Below are positions 1-13,849 of a stretch of DNA of 64,000 nucleotides, in pieces. The notes under the pieces are model-generated. The model saw only the letters and a program-made list of their open reading frames with translations. It made no database searches and had not been told where the DNA came from. Source of the stretch: Larus michahellis (Eukaryota; Chordata; Aves; Charadriiformes; Laridae); assembly GCF_964199755.1 (NCBI RefSeq), contig NC_133901.1:10989556-11053555 (forward strand). Direction: 5' to 3'. Each line of letters starts with the position of its first letter. Position 1 is the first letter of the stretch. The translations under genes and the position numbers were made by a program.

Positions 1-3000
1 AAAAAAAATATATATAAAAAAAAATAATTTAGTTGAGAGAGACTTGAAACTGCACAACAGAACTCAAGGACCTTGTGATAGCACCCAAGACGTCCATTGC
101 TGTTCCTTAACTGACAACAAATGCACTTGCAACAGAGCAAGCCTTTTACTCATTCCCAGCAGTGCCATAAGGATGGCAGGTTTAGTAATGCTATCGAATG
201 ATCAGAGGGACATAGCTACAGAACAGAGTTAAAAATAGGAAAGAAAAAAAAAAAAGGCACGACCTTATACCCAGGGCAGCATGGTGTCACAAGATAGATG
301 GATTTGTCGGGTTTGTTTGCTTTTTAAAACAAGGTATTAGCATACAGTATTAACCCATTACAGAAAACGGTTACCATTTAGCTCCTACTCAAATATGGCT
401 ACAAAAATAACAGTTGCATTTCACTTAGTAACACTGTTATCATCTTATTTGGGAATGCCTGTTTCTTTAATAATCAAAATTGCAGTAAGTTTTGAAAACT
501 GACAGATTTGGACTTCGCTGCCCAAAATCACACAATCAAAGCAATTCACACACAACTTCACTAAATCAAAATAAAATAAATTCGGCTACTCAAAATAAAA
601 ATAACCAAAACATCCTTCTACACTGGTTTAATCAGGTAAAGTTTGGAGAAAAGAGTCATGGCTTATATTAAATCCATAACTTCTTACAGATAGTTCAATA
701 CTAAAAGAAAAAAAAAAAAACCTGATTTACATATAAACTTGACAAATTTTATACTGTTTACCCAAAAAGTAAAGATCATTACTAATGAAGTGCAATAGCT
801 GGTAACTAAAACGTGCTTGCCTATTTAGTAGTTATTTTTCTTTGAAGTGAAAGCAACTTGGGTGCCGTACATTAAGTAATAATCCAAATAGGCAAAAGAA
901 AAGTAGGTTTCCAAATGGCAGAACAGGCGGCTTTTCTCCTAAGGAGTGCCAGTGACAGTTACACTGCAAACCCTACACTGCCCACTGTAACAGAACACAC
1001 TGCGGCTTCAAAGACCAGCAAAAGGAAAAGAGGTGCTAAAAATTTCCTGAGTGTATCTGCATACTACTTCTTTAAATGCGTATTAGACAGTTAAACAAAG
1101 TATGTGGAGGCTTTAAAGCAAGCATTTTTACAGTGTAACAGAAACAGTGGAAATTGGTAGTGATTATTTGCATTGCAACAGCCCATCGGAGTCCAAAACA
1201 GGGTTCAAGACATTCAGTGAAAAAACACTATCGGAGAAGAATCACCTCAAATTTCCAAGGCAGAAAGATAAGAACACCAAAATGCAAAGTCAGCATAACA
1301 AGTTTATTGTTCAATACATCAGCAGCAAACGCCATCTGTCTTTGATTATACAAGCACCTTTACATCCACATTACAACATTTCTGTAAATTCAAAAATCTG
1401 ATTGTAAAGAGCCACCTCTGAAAAAATGTGCCACTGCATTTTTTTAATTTGGATATTAAGAAATCTGTAAGCACATCTGAATAAACACACCTGTTCTGAA
1501 AAAAAAATTAATATTATTCCTTCCCCTCTTTTACAGAGTATCAACACTGAGTTCCAAAAAATTACTCCCTTCTTTCATCCTTTGGAAGAATGTGCATCTC
1601 TGCTCTGGAGACCAGCAGTAGATCCTTCCATGGCTTCCCCTTCCTGAAATATTCACACTAGGAACATTCAGGAAAGCTCTTTCTTGGTCTCATCATCCAG
1701 CCTTTTTCCTTACCTGGGAATTGTACCTCTTCCCAGTGCAAGAGAACTATATGGAAGGATATATTCCAGACATAAAATGTTCTATTTTTGCCACCTTCAA
1801 CAATTTTTTCATGTTTTAGAAAAGAAAAAAAAGAAATAAACATGCATGTACACACATCGTTTCTCCACCACACAGGGACAGAGCCAGCCATCCTAGTTAA
1901 GGGCTGAGAACGGTGAGAGAGATAGACTTGCAGGCATTTACTGAAAGCATAAAATCACCAGGTAGGAAGTTACATACAAAAAAGGATTCCTCATTTTTGA
2001 AAACCAGGCAATCTTAAGTACCTGGTCTTCCCAATATTTTAAAACTGTCTTCTGCTCTTAAACTGAGCTTCTGCTCTATGTGGATGTCACCGTTTTTCTG
2101 AAGAAAAGATTGATCATATGTTTCCTTCACAATACATCAGATAATTCCACTCCGAAAACACAGAAAAATTGTGAAAAAGTTATACCGATTTGCTGATCTA
2201 GTGCAGAATATATTAATTTGACCAATTCCTTGAATTGCTTTGTGTTTCAATTTCCCATTGTACTGGAAAAACATTTAATCACATTTACAAAACAAGATCA
2301 CCTAAAGTCTGAAAATTGTACATCTGCGTGAGGCACACAAGAGTTTCAAATAATTTCAAAGGTACTTTTTTTTAACAGTCCTTTTTTAGATCATAGATTT
2401 TGGACAGATAAAGCTGCTTCATCAAGAGTGCTACATCTAAACAAATTTAGTCCAGAAAGCTGCTATAGATCTTTCTTGATTTACTTTTCTATAACTAGAT
2501 GATATATTTCCCACTAGTTATGAAAGATAATGGCTGTATTAAGCAGGAATATAAAACCAGTTAAAAAAAAACAACGCCAAAACATTCTCATCTTCAAAGC
2601 CACTCTGTGACCTGTCTTGACTTTGAGTTAACAGAACGCCACTTTTTGTAAAAACAGCATATGCCCTGGTGGTAAGGAAAGTTTGCATTGGTCAATGAGA
2701 TGCAACAATGAAGTGCAAAGTTGCCCAACTTAGCCCTGTGGTCATGAAATATTTTTGTCAAAAGCAGACAAAAAACCTTGCAACGCTAGAAAAAAATTGC
2801 ATACAGTTCTCATCCTTTGAGTATTTAAATATCTTACTTCCACTTTTTAATTACATCGGGCACAGCACCAGCATGTAGTTTTCTGCATTTCTGTATGCAG
2901 ATCACCAGAAATTTTCTAGAAGACATGCAGACATGAGTATAGTAAGTTTAAACCTAAGAAAAATAAGACCGTTCTTACAATCTGAGAATAGACTCCTTAG

Positions 3001-6000
3001 TTACACACAGGTGCTGGAGGTCCTTAACACACCAAATCACAAAACTCAAGACAAAAATACTGACCTGTATAATACCAGACTGATACTAAACAACATTACT
3101 GCTCTCCGCAGCAAGCAGATTTCCCCAGGGCTCTACTGCTCTACTCCTCCCAACATACCTTAGGGCCCATTCTCTGTTGTTTTCTATTTGTGAACAAAAC
3201 TTTCCTAGAAAAGGGTTTTAAATTCTGACTGTGCAAAGTGGAGTGAAAAGGATTTGTCAGCTTTCCCCATTCCAGTCATTCTATTCTGATAGAAAGAGGG
3301 GGGAGGGGAGGATCTCGAATCTCCTATGTCTTCATCAAAAACACAGAAACAGATACTTATATTCATCATTGGTTAAGTAAAATAAACTACTACATTGCCC
3401 AGAAGGTTCAATGACCTCTTCTTTGGAAACACTTCAAAGATTTTTGATTCATACACAGCCCTGAATCTACTATATTGGCATGATCCTAAAAATGCAAAAG
3501 TATGTTTTTCCCCCTTTAACTTCACTTCTGTACTTTCATTATGCCCAGTTTCACGATGAAGTTTAAACCTTCAGATATTTAACACAACCCAAACACATAC
3601 ACACACATAATACGGAGTCTGAAAAGATAGAACATGTAACATTTCTAACATATCTATCAAGAAAATAGCCGTCTTCACTGTACGGTGAGCAAGACCTGGC
3701 AAAATGTGATTACTTTGATGCAGGTTTTGATCCAAAGGGTTTATTCTCTACAGGAAGAGCAGCAGTGCTGACATTTAACTGACAAAGGCCCTACGCCTTT
3801 GAAGTTTCACCTACAAACACACTATGCCCAAGAACCTCTGAGCACACAGACAAATGAAGACATCTAAAAGCCCAAGGGAGAAAGCGATATTGGGGGGGAA
3901 AAAAACAAACTTCAAACAGCCACCCTGAAAGTCTCAGGTTACAGAGCCTGGGGGACAACCTTCAATAGTTGAGTCTACTTAGATGCACATAAATTACAGG
4001 CACATTTAACACTTTCTTCAAATTTTGGATTTCTAGTGCTAAATAAATACCTAATAGTCAAACAAATCTTAAACGTTCCTCATTTTATGCTCGAACTAAA
4101 CATTTGACTCATTCCAAAGCAGACATTTACGGAAGACGGGTGCTTACGTAAATCACAGAAAAGTAAAAATACTTTAGTTCACAGGATGCAAGAGGCAGGT
4201 CCTGCTTTACCACTTCGGCCACAAGTAAACCAGCCTAGAACAATTCCCTTTCTGCAGATCACAAAAGCAACTTGTACAGCAGGTTTCTTGAAGCGTACTT
4301 CAAAACAAATACAGAAGCAATCAATTACTTCGAGGATGTCTGGCAGACTGCACCTAAACCTCAGTTAGAAGATGCACAGGATTTGGTCTGCCCCCATGAT
4401 TTTGATAGTTTTGCTTCAAGTTAAAATTTACTTGCAGTATTTTAATAATTTTTCAATAATAAAACAGTATTCATCCTCCCTCTAAACAGCTAGTGTATTC
4501 CTTCATCTTGACTCCTGCTTAGCATTTGTCAAGACCTGCATTCAGTTTACAACCAACCTACACTGTCTTTTGCTACCGTGAGTCACTATGATAACCAATT
4601 CATCTTAACTGACTAAAATACATCCAGCTTGGTTTTCATGCTGAAGTGATGACTGATGCTGCCTGCCTTTAGAGCTACCATTGCGTCAGGAAACAAAACA
4701 CATAACATAGGATGACAAATAAAAACAAACAAACAAAAAAAAAACCACCCACACACCAAGAAAGAAAAGCAGTTTAAAAGCAAAAAAGGCCTCTCATGCT
4801 AATTTAGGATGCTAATCCTAAGTATCAAGATACCTTTCTATCAGGACCTGCTGAACTAACACTAATCTGGGGGGCGGCGGGAAATCACTGCTGAATCTGC
4901 TTGGGATACTCCTAGTTTCACCCGATATGCAGTTGTTCTTATTTATGAGATCATATTGTCAGCTCATATTCAACTTGACTTTCACTGTAACTCTCAGGTC
5001 CTCTTCAGTGAGACTGCTATTCATTCAGCCAGTCTCTTTGCAGCTTGTACAAATCCATGAGGCTATGCCCAGACACGGAGAACTCTGCGCGTCTCCTTGC
5101 CAATCTTCAGAAGGTTTCTGCTGACCCACTCCTCAAGCATACCTAGGTCACTTACAAGTGCTACTGTTTAGGCACATAAACCCCAGATCACCAAACTATC
5201 ATCATCTTTCCTCCTCAGCTCACTTATGATTGAACTGGAACTTCACTGGACTCTAGAGATAAATTATTATTTAGGAACTAAACCGAAGAAATGTGGCCAT
5301 TTTGCTTTCATTTTCTATATGTGGCTTCTGGCAAGAGACAACTCCTTGGAAGAATTAAGCCCTCATTTGTAAAAAACACACAAACAGCAGGGGGTAAGGG
5401 GGAACACAAAGTGTCAAAAAATCCTACAAAAAAGTCTTCAGGGAACTTCATGATCAGTGGAAGGGAAAAAGGACTAGAAGGACTATAGCAGTTTGCAGGA
5501 CTAAAGTAGGGAAACACAGCAACCAGGATCTTTGTTTCAGAAACAATCTACTGAGATTCTGATGATAAGGAGAAGAAAGTCTACACAATCTAACAGTTTG
5601 ATTCTCTTCACACTATGGAACAGAAATATAAATTTTAATATATTAAACGAAGTTGAGCACCTGAGTCCCTAAGAGTTGCAAATCAATGCTGACGAGAAGA
5701 TAGCAAAGTCTTTTTAGTAAGAGTTGTAATTTGTTATAAAGATTCACCTTTCACAACCTTTATCTATTGAATGCCTAACATACCCAGAACTCTTGCAACT
5801 TTTATGTAAAAGCAAATGTTGAAAGTATAAAAAGAGAAGAATTAAGAAAAATCTCTACTTTGTGACCTGTTTTTTTTTTCTTCCCCTTAGTGTTACCTGG
5901 GCCAGTTTTCTGACGAAGCAATGCTATTTGCCATACCAGTTTCTGGGTTAAATAAAGGTAGAATAGTGTCTTAAATTTCCATAACTAAGAAACTGAAGTC

Positions 6001-9000
6001 CACGAGGGGGAGCAGAAGGAAGGGAACTAGTGCTATCATGTGTGATCATGTGAAAAAATGTGCCTTTATGCAGTAAGTGTAAGAAGTTAAAACACCTCCA
6101 CAACTAAAAGCAATGTTTTTCAGTAGTGATTAATAACATTTCAAAGATTCTTTTTCTACTTCTCTCTCCAAAAAGAGATTTTGTAGTTCAGTAGAACACT
6201 TCAAGACAAAATAACTTCTTTTTATTTAATTGCATATTTTAATGGTAAAAGCCATTGTAAAACGCATGGCTAACTCGCACCCAGAAGCGGAGGCTTTGTG
6301 TGACAGAGCCTTCATCTTCTGGACATATCAAGACTATTTACATACTTCATGTATTCAATAAAAGAAAAAATACTAAACACTTTTACAGACATACAGCAGA
6401 ATAAATGCCATATAACATCCTACCCCACAGTATTTTCCTAGCAATACCCAAGGAGTTTTTTTTTCCTGAAGTGTTTTTGATTCAGTCTGGAAAAAAGACG
6501 TCTGAGGGGTGACCTTATCAACACTTATAAATACTTAAAGGGTGGGTGTCAGGAGGATGGGGCCAGGCTCTTTTCAGTGGTGCCCGGGGACAGGACAAGA
6601 GGCAATGGGCACAAACTTGAACATAGGAAGTTCCGCCTAAACATGAGGAGGAACTTCTTTACCCTGAGGGTGGCAGAGCACTGGAACAGGCTGCCCAGAG
6701 AGGTGGTGGAGTCTCCAACTCTGGAGACATTCAAAACCCGCCTGGACATGTTCCTGTGTAACCTGCTCTAGGTGACCCTGCTCTGGCAGGGGGGTTGGAC
6801 TAGATGATCTCCAGAGGTCCCTTCCAACCCTATGATTCTATGATTCTTTTTTGATAAAAAGATGTAGCAGATGCACACAGAAAGATTTATCCAAGGCAGA
6901 GATTTGTTTCTTATCCTCAGCAAACCAAAACTCAAGTTTCTCAAGCAGTTAAATGAGCAGCTATGTTTATAGCAAAAGATGCAAATTAATACCTACAGTT
7001 GCTATGCCCAGACATAGCTAGTATAGAGACACCATTAAGCAAGAGTAGTGGAATTGGAGAGAACAATTCAAACCTTACGAAATCACACAATGCTGCTAAG
7101 CAAGTCTTATGGACCCTGCTAGAGAAATGCAAACCATACTTAACAATGCTCCCCATTATTGACTTTATGGTGAATCAGAGAAGTTTAAAAAAAAAACAAA
7201 CAAAACAAAACAAAACAAAACCCCATCAACCAAACAAATACCCCCTAAATTAGGGGGGAGGGGAGGGGGGTAACAGAACTTCTAAATTACTTTGATCAAG
7301 TAGAGCTCTGATTGTAGATCATTTATGTGAACAAAGAATTCAAGAGTGTAGCTTCCCAACATCTGCTTCAGTTAAGATTTAAATGTCTACTGTAAATGTA
7401 AACTACTCTTTTGCCACAGTTTGGTGTGGAAGATCAATACACAACCTCTGTTTGCTACTGGTTAGGCTAAAAACTGTTTAATACTATGAGGAACAAACAA
7501 TGTGAAAAAATAAACTATGATAACTATTCTAATTTTAAGATCTCAGTGTTTAAAAGTCTACATAATATCACTCAAGCAGTTTGTAAAGTTTTGTCAAGAA
7601 ACACACTTATTTTAAAACATAGTCAATGTAGAGATTCTTCTATAGAAAAGAACTTTCAATACTATAACACTTTCTAAATTGATGGCTGATACACTACTGG
7701 CTCACACAACTGACAATTAATTAGACATACACTTGCTTTTAACTGGAATCACATACACAGCTCTTCCAGAATAAGTTTTCTGGCCTTTCCTTGTCAACCA
7801 CAAGCCGTGCAAATGCCTGTACCACATTCAAGCTTCTTTACTGAAGCGCCTTCACATTTACTATTTAATACTGTTCAATAAAAGCATGTGTTCATCATCT
7901 CTACCAATACATTCTTCAGTAAAGGAAATTCAAGTTCACATACATCAACCCCGCACAAAGCTCTCCCAAGAGCTGGGGCTTAGCATAAGTTTCTCCCCAA
8001 TTACAGAAAGAGTTAAGCTCTCCATGGGAATGACAATTCCGTAGAAGCGCATGTCACCAGAGAGCTTCAGTTTTGAAAACCAAGTTCTCCAAAGGTCTAA
8101 AATCCCTCGGCATTTCTTTCCTACTTCGTACTGCCTGCCTTGAGAACATCAGCAAGCTTTCCTGGCAAAAGCAGCAGTTCAATCAACAGTTCTAGGTCAG
8201 TATTTTGAGCTGGCAGCTGTGGTTTATTATATTAGTCAAGAGTCTACAAAAGATATTATTGGAAATAAATTTATTTATTAGGTTTAAATTTGCTGAGAAG
8301 ACCAAAATATTTTCATCCACCAGTAGAAAAAGACTGCAAAACCTGTTTTGATGACTGACTCAATTATGAATTTAACTCCAAAGGGCATAATTTAGGAACA
8401 GTATGAACATCACAGAATGAACATATTATATTAACACTTACTCAGTCTGCAGTCCTCCTACTTGCAAATTTGGGCAATCTATAATTTGTCTTGTGATATA
8501 ATCACAAAGTTTCACTAGTCTCTGCAAAGAAGTGTAATGATTTGCTTATTAGCTTGCCCAACAGGAGGAAAGGCATTTTTGAAGTTAACTGGCGATTTTT
8601 ACTGGGGCTGGGGGAAGGAAGACAATGGTAGGAAGCACAACTGCTCATCAGGATCCCACAATTTAACTGCAACAATAGCTACCGAGCGAACTTCGGCATC
8701 GTGGGAAGAGGATTGCTGAGATCAAGTTCCATAATGACCAGAACCCAACCTAAAAAACTGCTGACATGAAAAAAAAGCAGTCCTGCCTTGACCCCAATTG
8801 TGTGTTCCTGTCCTACATTACCCTTCCCTTAAACCAGCCTGAGTATCTGGTGACCACACTAGCCATCCACCTAAGAAACTGCTCTGTGTTAAGATACCCC
8901 TTTTGCTAACATTAGTCAAAAGCCAGAGCAGCTTCTCAGCCAACTTACTGTGGAGCTCCAGGAATGTCTCTACTGACACAGGAGAAAAACACCAAATGAC

Positions 9001-12000
9001 CAAAAGCAGGGGAAGTTACCACTTTGGGCTGTAATGACAGTTTAGATGACTGCAAATGTACACTGGGCAGGGTAGAGCTGCACCATTATGCGGTCATCAG
9101 GCTGTAAGTCAAGCACTTGCATCAGCTGGAGCTGCGGCACTACTTGTCCAACTCAAAGCACAGCTCCTGCCAGACTCAAACCTGCAGATGAATACTCATA
9201 CACCCACGGTAAAATACCAATGACTCTGTTGCCAAACTGTTACCACTGTTTCATGTTCATAATGGACGTGAAAACTACACCAAACCCATAACATATTAGA
9301 CTCATTATTATCCAGCCTCTGGCCTCCCTTTAGAAAAAGGACCATTAATATATTCTTTTGGATCATGTTTCTTTTGTTTTTGGGAAAATTATTTAAAGCA
9401 GCCCTCCAAAGTTTAAACCCAAGAAACATGGATTATTTCAAGTATCACTGTGCTCATCTTGAAGTATATAAAACACTAATACACAGAACTTACCAGTGTC
9501 AACACATCTACACTTATAATTGCAAAGTTGCTTTTGGCCTGTCCTGCCACACTGTTCAACTCAGGGCTACTCACTTTTGGGTAAAGTTACAGGTGAGTGA
9601 CTAAGAGCAATCTAAACTCAAGCTTCATGACCAACCGCTTTGAATTAAAACTTGGTACTAAATAAACATGACCTTAAACATTTAGGGATGTATTTCATAA
9701 AGAGCTGATATATCTGCTACACTAAGAACAGAGCACATTGCCTCTCAGCACATGGTTATAGTCACTCAGTGCAGTGCAAGTCAATGCTACAGCAGAGAAG
9801 GATTGTTCCCATCTCCTCCTGTTTCCCTCGGCAGTTCCAGAACTAGTGTTTCTAAGACACAGGCCAAAACAGAAAACTGAGCAGATTAAAAACAAACACA
9901 CACGGTACTTCTGCCCACAGAAAGGGCCCCCCCCATACAGCTGCCTGCCCCATTTTATGAACTCTAGTACCAAGAATATTATGATTTAAATTATTTAAAA
10001 GAACTAAAAAATCTAGGTTACATCAAGTTTACAACTCCACTGATAACATTTTCAAAAATTCAAAAGTTAATAGAATGTATTTCTTTGAACCAGCACATTT
10101 CATTTTGGTGAAGACTACATAACAGCAATGAGCTCATGACAAGCACGTCATTGTTCTTCATATCAAAACGTACTAATTAAAAGTAAACAGAAAATTAGAA
10201 GTGTTTAGATTTAACAACAGTGCATGGGAAAAAATCCTATTTAAATGAAAAATGAAATTGAAGATAAACTTTTAACTCCTTTTTTGATAGAAAAAAAATG
10301 CACCAGGGTTACTTCTTGCGGTATGTAGGTGTCCAGAGAGGAAGAGATGTTTTCATTTGTGTCTGAAGAATGCGAAAACCTGCTTATACTTTTTATATTC
10401 TATGTACATGCAGAACATCTCCATGTAATTGTTTGAAACAACACTTGTATACAACGCAAAAGTTTTATCAGCGTTCGTTAACAGCAAAGTTTAATACTGT
10501 AGAGCAAGTCTTTCTTCCTACAGCTGAGAGAAATTGTGATAAAAGCACAGACTCATGAAACTGCTTAGAAAAGAACTCCCAGTCCCTGGTAAGACTTCAT
10601 TGCAACTTACTCAGTACAATCCATTACTATTAGACTTGGTACATTTTTCAATCCTTAAAGTATATTTACATGGATTTTCAGCACTAAAGATTATCTCCTA
10701 ATATGGAAGCCGGCACTTATTCTTTCTGTTCAACAAGGTATCTTAATGAGCGTACATAGCTTCCTAGATAAACTGGGATCTGTCTATCATGGCCATTCTT
10801 GCTACACAGACTCATACTTATTCCATTTTGTAATTTGGTGCAGATGTAAACGGGGAATAATACCAGTCAGCTGAGTTTCCAAGTGTAAAATAATTTTGTC
10901 TCTAGTATCCCTCGACATTCAGAGAATGCCTTACAAATTGTAACTGTGATCACCCTAAGCAAATAAGAAGGAACTGTACCAAAAAAGCACAATGGCTCAA
11001 GGGAAAGTATCAAGTCAGTAGTAGATTTAAACTAATGTGTTCTGACTTGTGCTTAAGCTATTAAAGAGTACTACAGTTTTCATGTTTCTTTCTGGGTTGG
11101 TTTGTTTCGTTTTTTTTCCTTCTTTAAACCAAGTCCCCTTTAGACAAGGCAAAGAAGCTTGAAATAAAACCTTTTAAAATAAGCAAACAATGAAAGGCTG
11201 GAATACTTAGCCACTTTTCTAATTACAACCTGCACAAAAACACAGGCTTCTACTATGCTATAACACATTCAGGCCTTACCTTTTCCCACCACAAACTTTA
11301 ATCTACATTACCGCAAACTGAAGAACAATTTTAATCAGTATTTCACGTCGCAGTACGTGCACTGTCTTTATACTAAACATGTTATCAAAAGTAATATTGC
11401 ATAACATAAGAGAAACTAGCTTACTTTCTTTCCTGGTAAATATATACTTCATATCACATTTCCAGTTTCGCAACAGAATGATTGGTACAGCCAGCATGAA
11501 TGTGGAGAGCTGGTTGAACCAGAAATGACATTCTATTAAACACTGAGTAGTTTTTTTTAAATACTAGAGAGCAAGAATGGATTGCTGGTAAGTTTAGCAC
11601 CATTTTAAAAATATGGCATCATGGATGCTCTAAATTGAAGCGAAACAAACAATAAGAAAATACAAGCAACAAAGAATTATTTAGCTATCAAAAAGTCTAC
11701 TTCTCTGCTCTTACTTTCAGAGATTCTCTGTAATAGAAGAAAACCAAGGTTATTTTAAGTTTTTAATCTTCTGAAAGCTCTTTACCATATCCCCACCCCA
11801 CCATTAAGCTCTAACAACACTCTTTTTAACTAAGGTGTACATATGAATGACACTTCTTTGTTAACTATACCATCCAAACCTGCATATCTGTATTTTTACT
11901 TTGTATAAAACTTTCAATAAGAAAACGATACAGTATCTGGAATGAAAGCACAGCAAATAAAGACGAAATTTTGTAAAATTCATAAGCGCACTATAGATAA

Positions 12001-13526
12001 AGTTTTCAGATTGTTTTTACAACTTTCCTGCACAAAGACATGAGTAGTTTTCCAAATTGTAAGCTAGAGTAATATCTGGGCAAGGCTAAAGTTATTTTAA
12101 TTTCAGTGTTAGTGAACCAACTATGGAAATTCCCTAGATATCAACCCCATGGCTAGCAAATTCAAAAAAGTGAAATACTTCGCGTGGAATCATCTCAGTA
12201 AAAAGTTAAACTGTACTCCTTTCATATCCCTACTCAACCAAAACTCTTTTCCACGACTTTTTTTTTTTTTTTCATGTGAGTCAGAGACTAAGACACCTCC
12301 TAGGGATTGGAACAAAACAGAAGCCTTCTCATCCCCTCCTCAGATCGAGGCCTCTCTTTGTTGCAGCCAAAGATGTCATTTCTAGAACCTCTGTCTCAAG
12401 TGCAATTTAGGATCACTACGTTACTACTTCCTGTGCTAACCTCTGCTGCTAACAGGAATACAAAACTGATGAGAAATTTTTAGTTCCAATGGTCCAAACA
12501 GTCTAATGTTTGCTGCTGCAAGGATTTGACGGAGCACCAAAACTTCAGGTAACAGTGACTGACAATTTAAAAGGTTTTAGCAGCTCTAGGAGTATTGAAT
12601 TAAACATATGCTAGTTACTAGCACCTAACATTCTCTACAGCTCAAGGAGATTTGTTTTTTTGCCTGTCCTCCACTACTTATTTACCAAAAATGATGCTCC
12701 TAATATTATATCTGGTAGTTCCATACACTTCTGAAACAGCCAAATGCAGGAAGGTCGTGTAAAGCTTAACTTCTAAACTGTAGAGCAGTTGGGCAGAGAA
12801 CTCCAAAAATGCTAACAGCAAAACAATCAAAGACAAGACAGATTTTTCTTACTGTGCTGAGAGTGTTTAAATGAGAAGTCTTTTAACTACATTTTCAGAT
12901 CTTCCCATTAAAAATGCTACAGCACAACTGAACAAGGTGTTAAGAACCAGACTTTTAAAATGTTTTATGATTATATGGTCTTATATTAAGGATGATGGCA
13001 GAATATTGCAGCAAACTACTGAGAAATAAAAGTCAATTTAGTTAATAAAGAATTCAGGAAGAGGGAACCCCAAAATATTTTAACACGAATATGTTGTTTG
13101 CATACTATAAACTTTCTAACAAATATGTATGTAGTGCTGCCTTTCTTAAAGGAAGGATAAAACAATTTGAGTTAGGAAAAGTATAAAAGGATAAAAGTCT
13201 GTTGCAAGGAGAAGCATGAGGGACTAATGTCTACATAGGAAAACAGATGCCCAAATACCACTCACAAATTACTATTAAGGGTATAATGAGGTACAAAACC
13301 AGTACAGAACTACTTACCTATGACAACTTTTGTAAGGTAAACAGACATGCTCAAATGAGTACCAATATTTCAAAATATTGTATTTGAAGCCATACAGCTA
13401 TCTACGCATAACAAAGCAGCCAACAGTCAGCTAGTGAGAAATAACATTCATCTTCAAGGAGGCACAAAGTTTAACCAGTTCTCTCAAACCGAATGCTAAA
13501 GTATTTTTTCGAATTTAACAGGTCAC
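1..13526 (-). other. WDR33: AT-rich non-coding stretch, presumed intron of WDR33
   Basis: About 13.5 kb of AT-rich, CpG-poor sequence with no coding exon that I can support on either strand. It lies downstream, in the minus-strand sense, of the CpG-island first exon near 14.2 kb. I searched the minus strand for the start of WDR33 (Met-Ala-Thr-Glu-Ile-Gly followed by a proline/arginine/phenylalanine-rich segment) and did not find it, so the coding exons should lie left of the window. Short open frames here are 60-84 codons with no recognisable domain. The only clear insertion is a CR1 3' end at 6.5-6.8 kb. The intron assignment is an inference from gene order. Confidence 0.45.
6482..6848 (+). 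mobile_element. CR1 LINE, 5'-truncated 3' end
   Basis: The sequence is the terminal ~365 bp of a chicken-repeat-1 (CR1) non-LTR retrotransposon in plus orientation. It holds the C-terminal tail of the CR1 ORF2 reverse transcriptase, still open at about 6577-6771, with the motif [11 protein letters not shown] and a natural stop. After that comes the conserved 3'UTR (lightly drifted around 'ggttggactagatgatctcc') ending in the family's short ATTCTATG-type direct repeats. CR1 copies are typically 5'-truncated, as here. The open frame and well-preserved tail suggest a moderate rather than ancient age. It lies antisense to the presumed WDR33 transcript, within its intron. This repeat is the main evidence that the genome is avian. 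Confidence 0.93.
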
Positions 13527-13726
13527 CTAGGTTTGCTACACATGCCGTAACGGTAGACTGGCGAGTCTCTATCAGTGGAATGTGCCACCCTATCATCATT
13601 AAATCCATCCACCCTTCCAGAATAAGCAAGGGTCTGCGACACATGGCTGTATCTAGCCGTAACGGCCAGGGTTTCCCAAGCCGCATCTTCAAGCGGTCAC
13701 AACCCGATCTCCGCTCAAATCCAAGG
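13527..13726 (-). other. Exon-like CpG-rich 200-nt block, candidate 5' exon of WDR33
   Basis: On the minus strand this block has a near-ideal acceptor: a run of 29 T (13773-13745), then a short TA-rich stretch and CTCAG ending at 13727. It ends in a plausible donor, CTAG|GTGACC, at 13527/13526. Inside, CpG dinucleotides are frequent and base composition is balanced, unlike the AT-rich flanks. It lies 462 nt downstream of the donor of the presumed WDR33 first exon (14189). One minus frame is open through the whole block (66 codons) and extends beyond both ends. The plus strand also carries an 80-codon frame (13493-13735), so openness proves little. I do not recognise the peptide in either direction. 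The alternative is an A-tailed retrocopy of an unknown RNA in plus orientation. Confidence 0.4.
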
Positions 13727-13740
13727 CTGAGATAATAATA

Positions 13741-13744
<4 letters not shown>

Positions 13745-13773
<29 letters not shown>
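13745..13773 (+). repeat. Homopolymer A29
   Basis: An uninterrupted run of 29 adenines, the longest A tract on the plus strand of this window. It abuts the CpG-rich block at 13.53-13.73 kb. Read on the minus strand it is a T29 polypyrimidine tract in the position expected upstream of a splice acceptor. Read on the plus strand it resembles the A tail of a retroposed copy. I saw no convincing target-site duplication flanking the block. Confidence 0.9.
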
Positions 13774-13776
<3 letters not shown>

Positions 13777-13849
13777 GAAAAAGACAGGACTGATAGAGTC
13801 GGGCGAGGCCACCACCAGACAACTGCGCAGCAGGCAAATAAGGGGGCCA

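Noticed and set aside
1-13526. Search for WDR33 coding exons in the left 13.5 kb
   Set aside because: No minus-strand ATG context or peptide resembling the WDR33 N-terminus or WD40 repeats was found, so only an intron is claimed.
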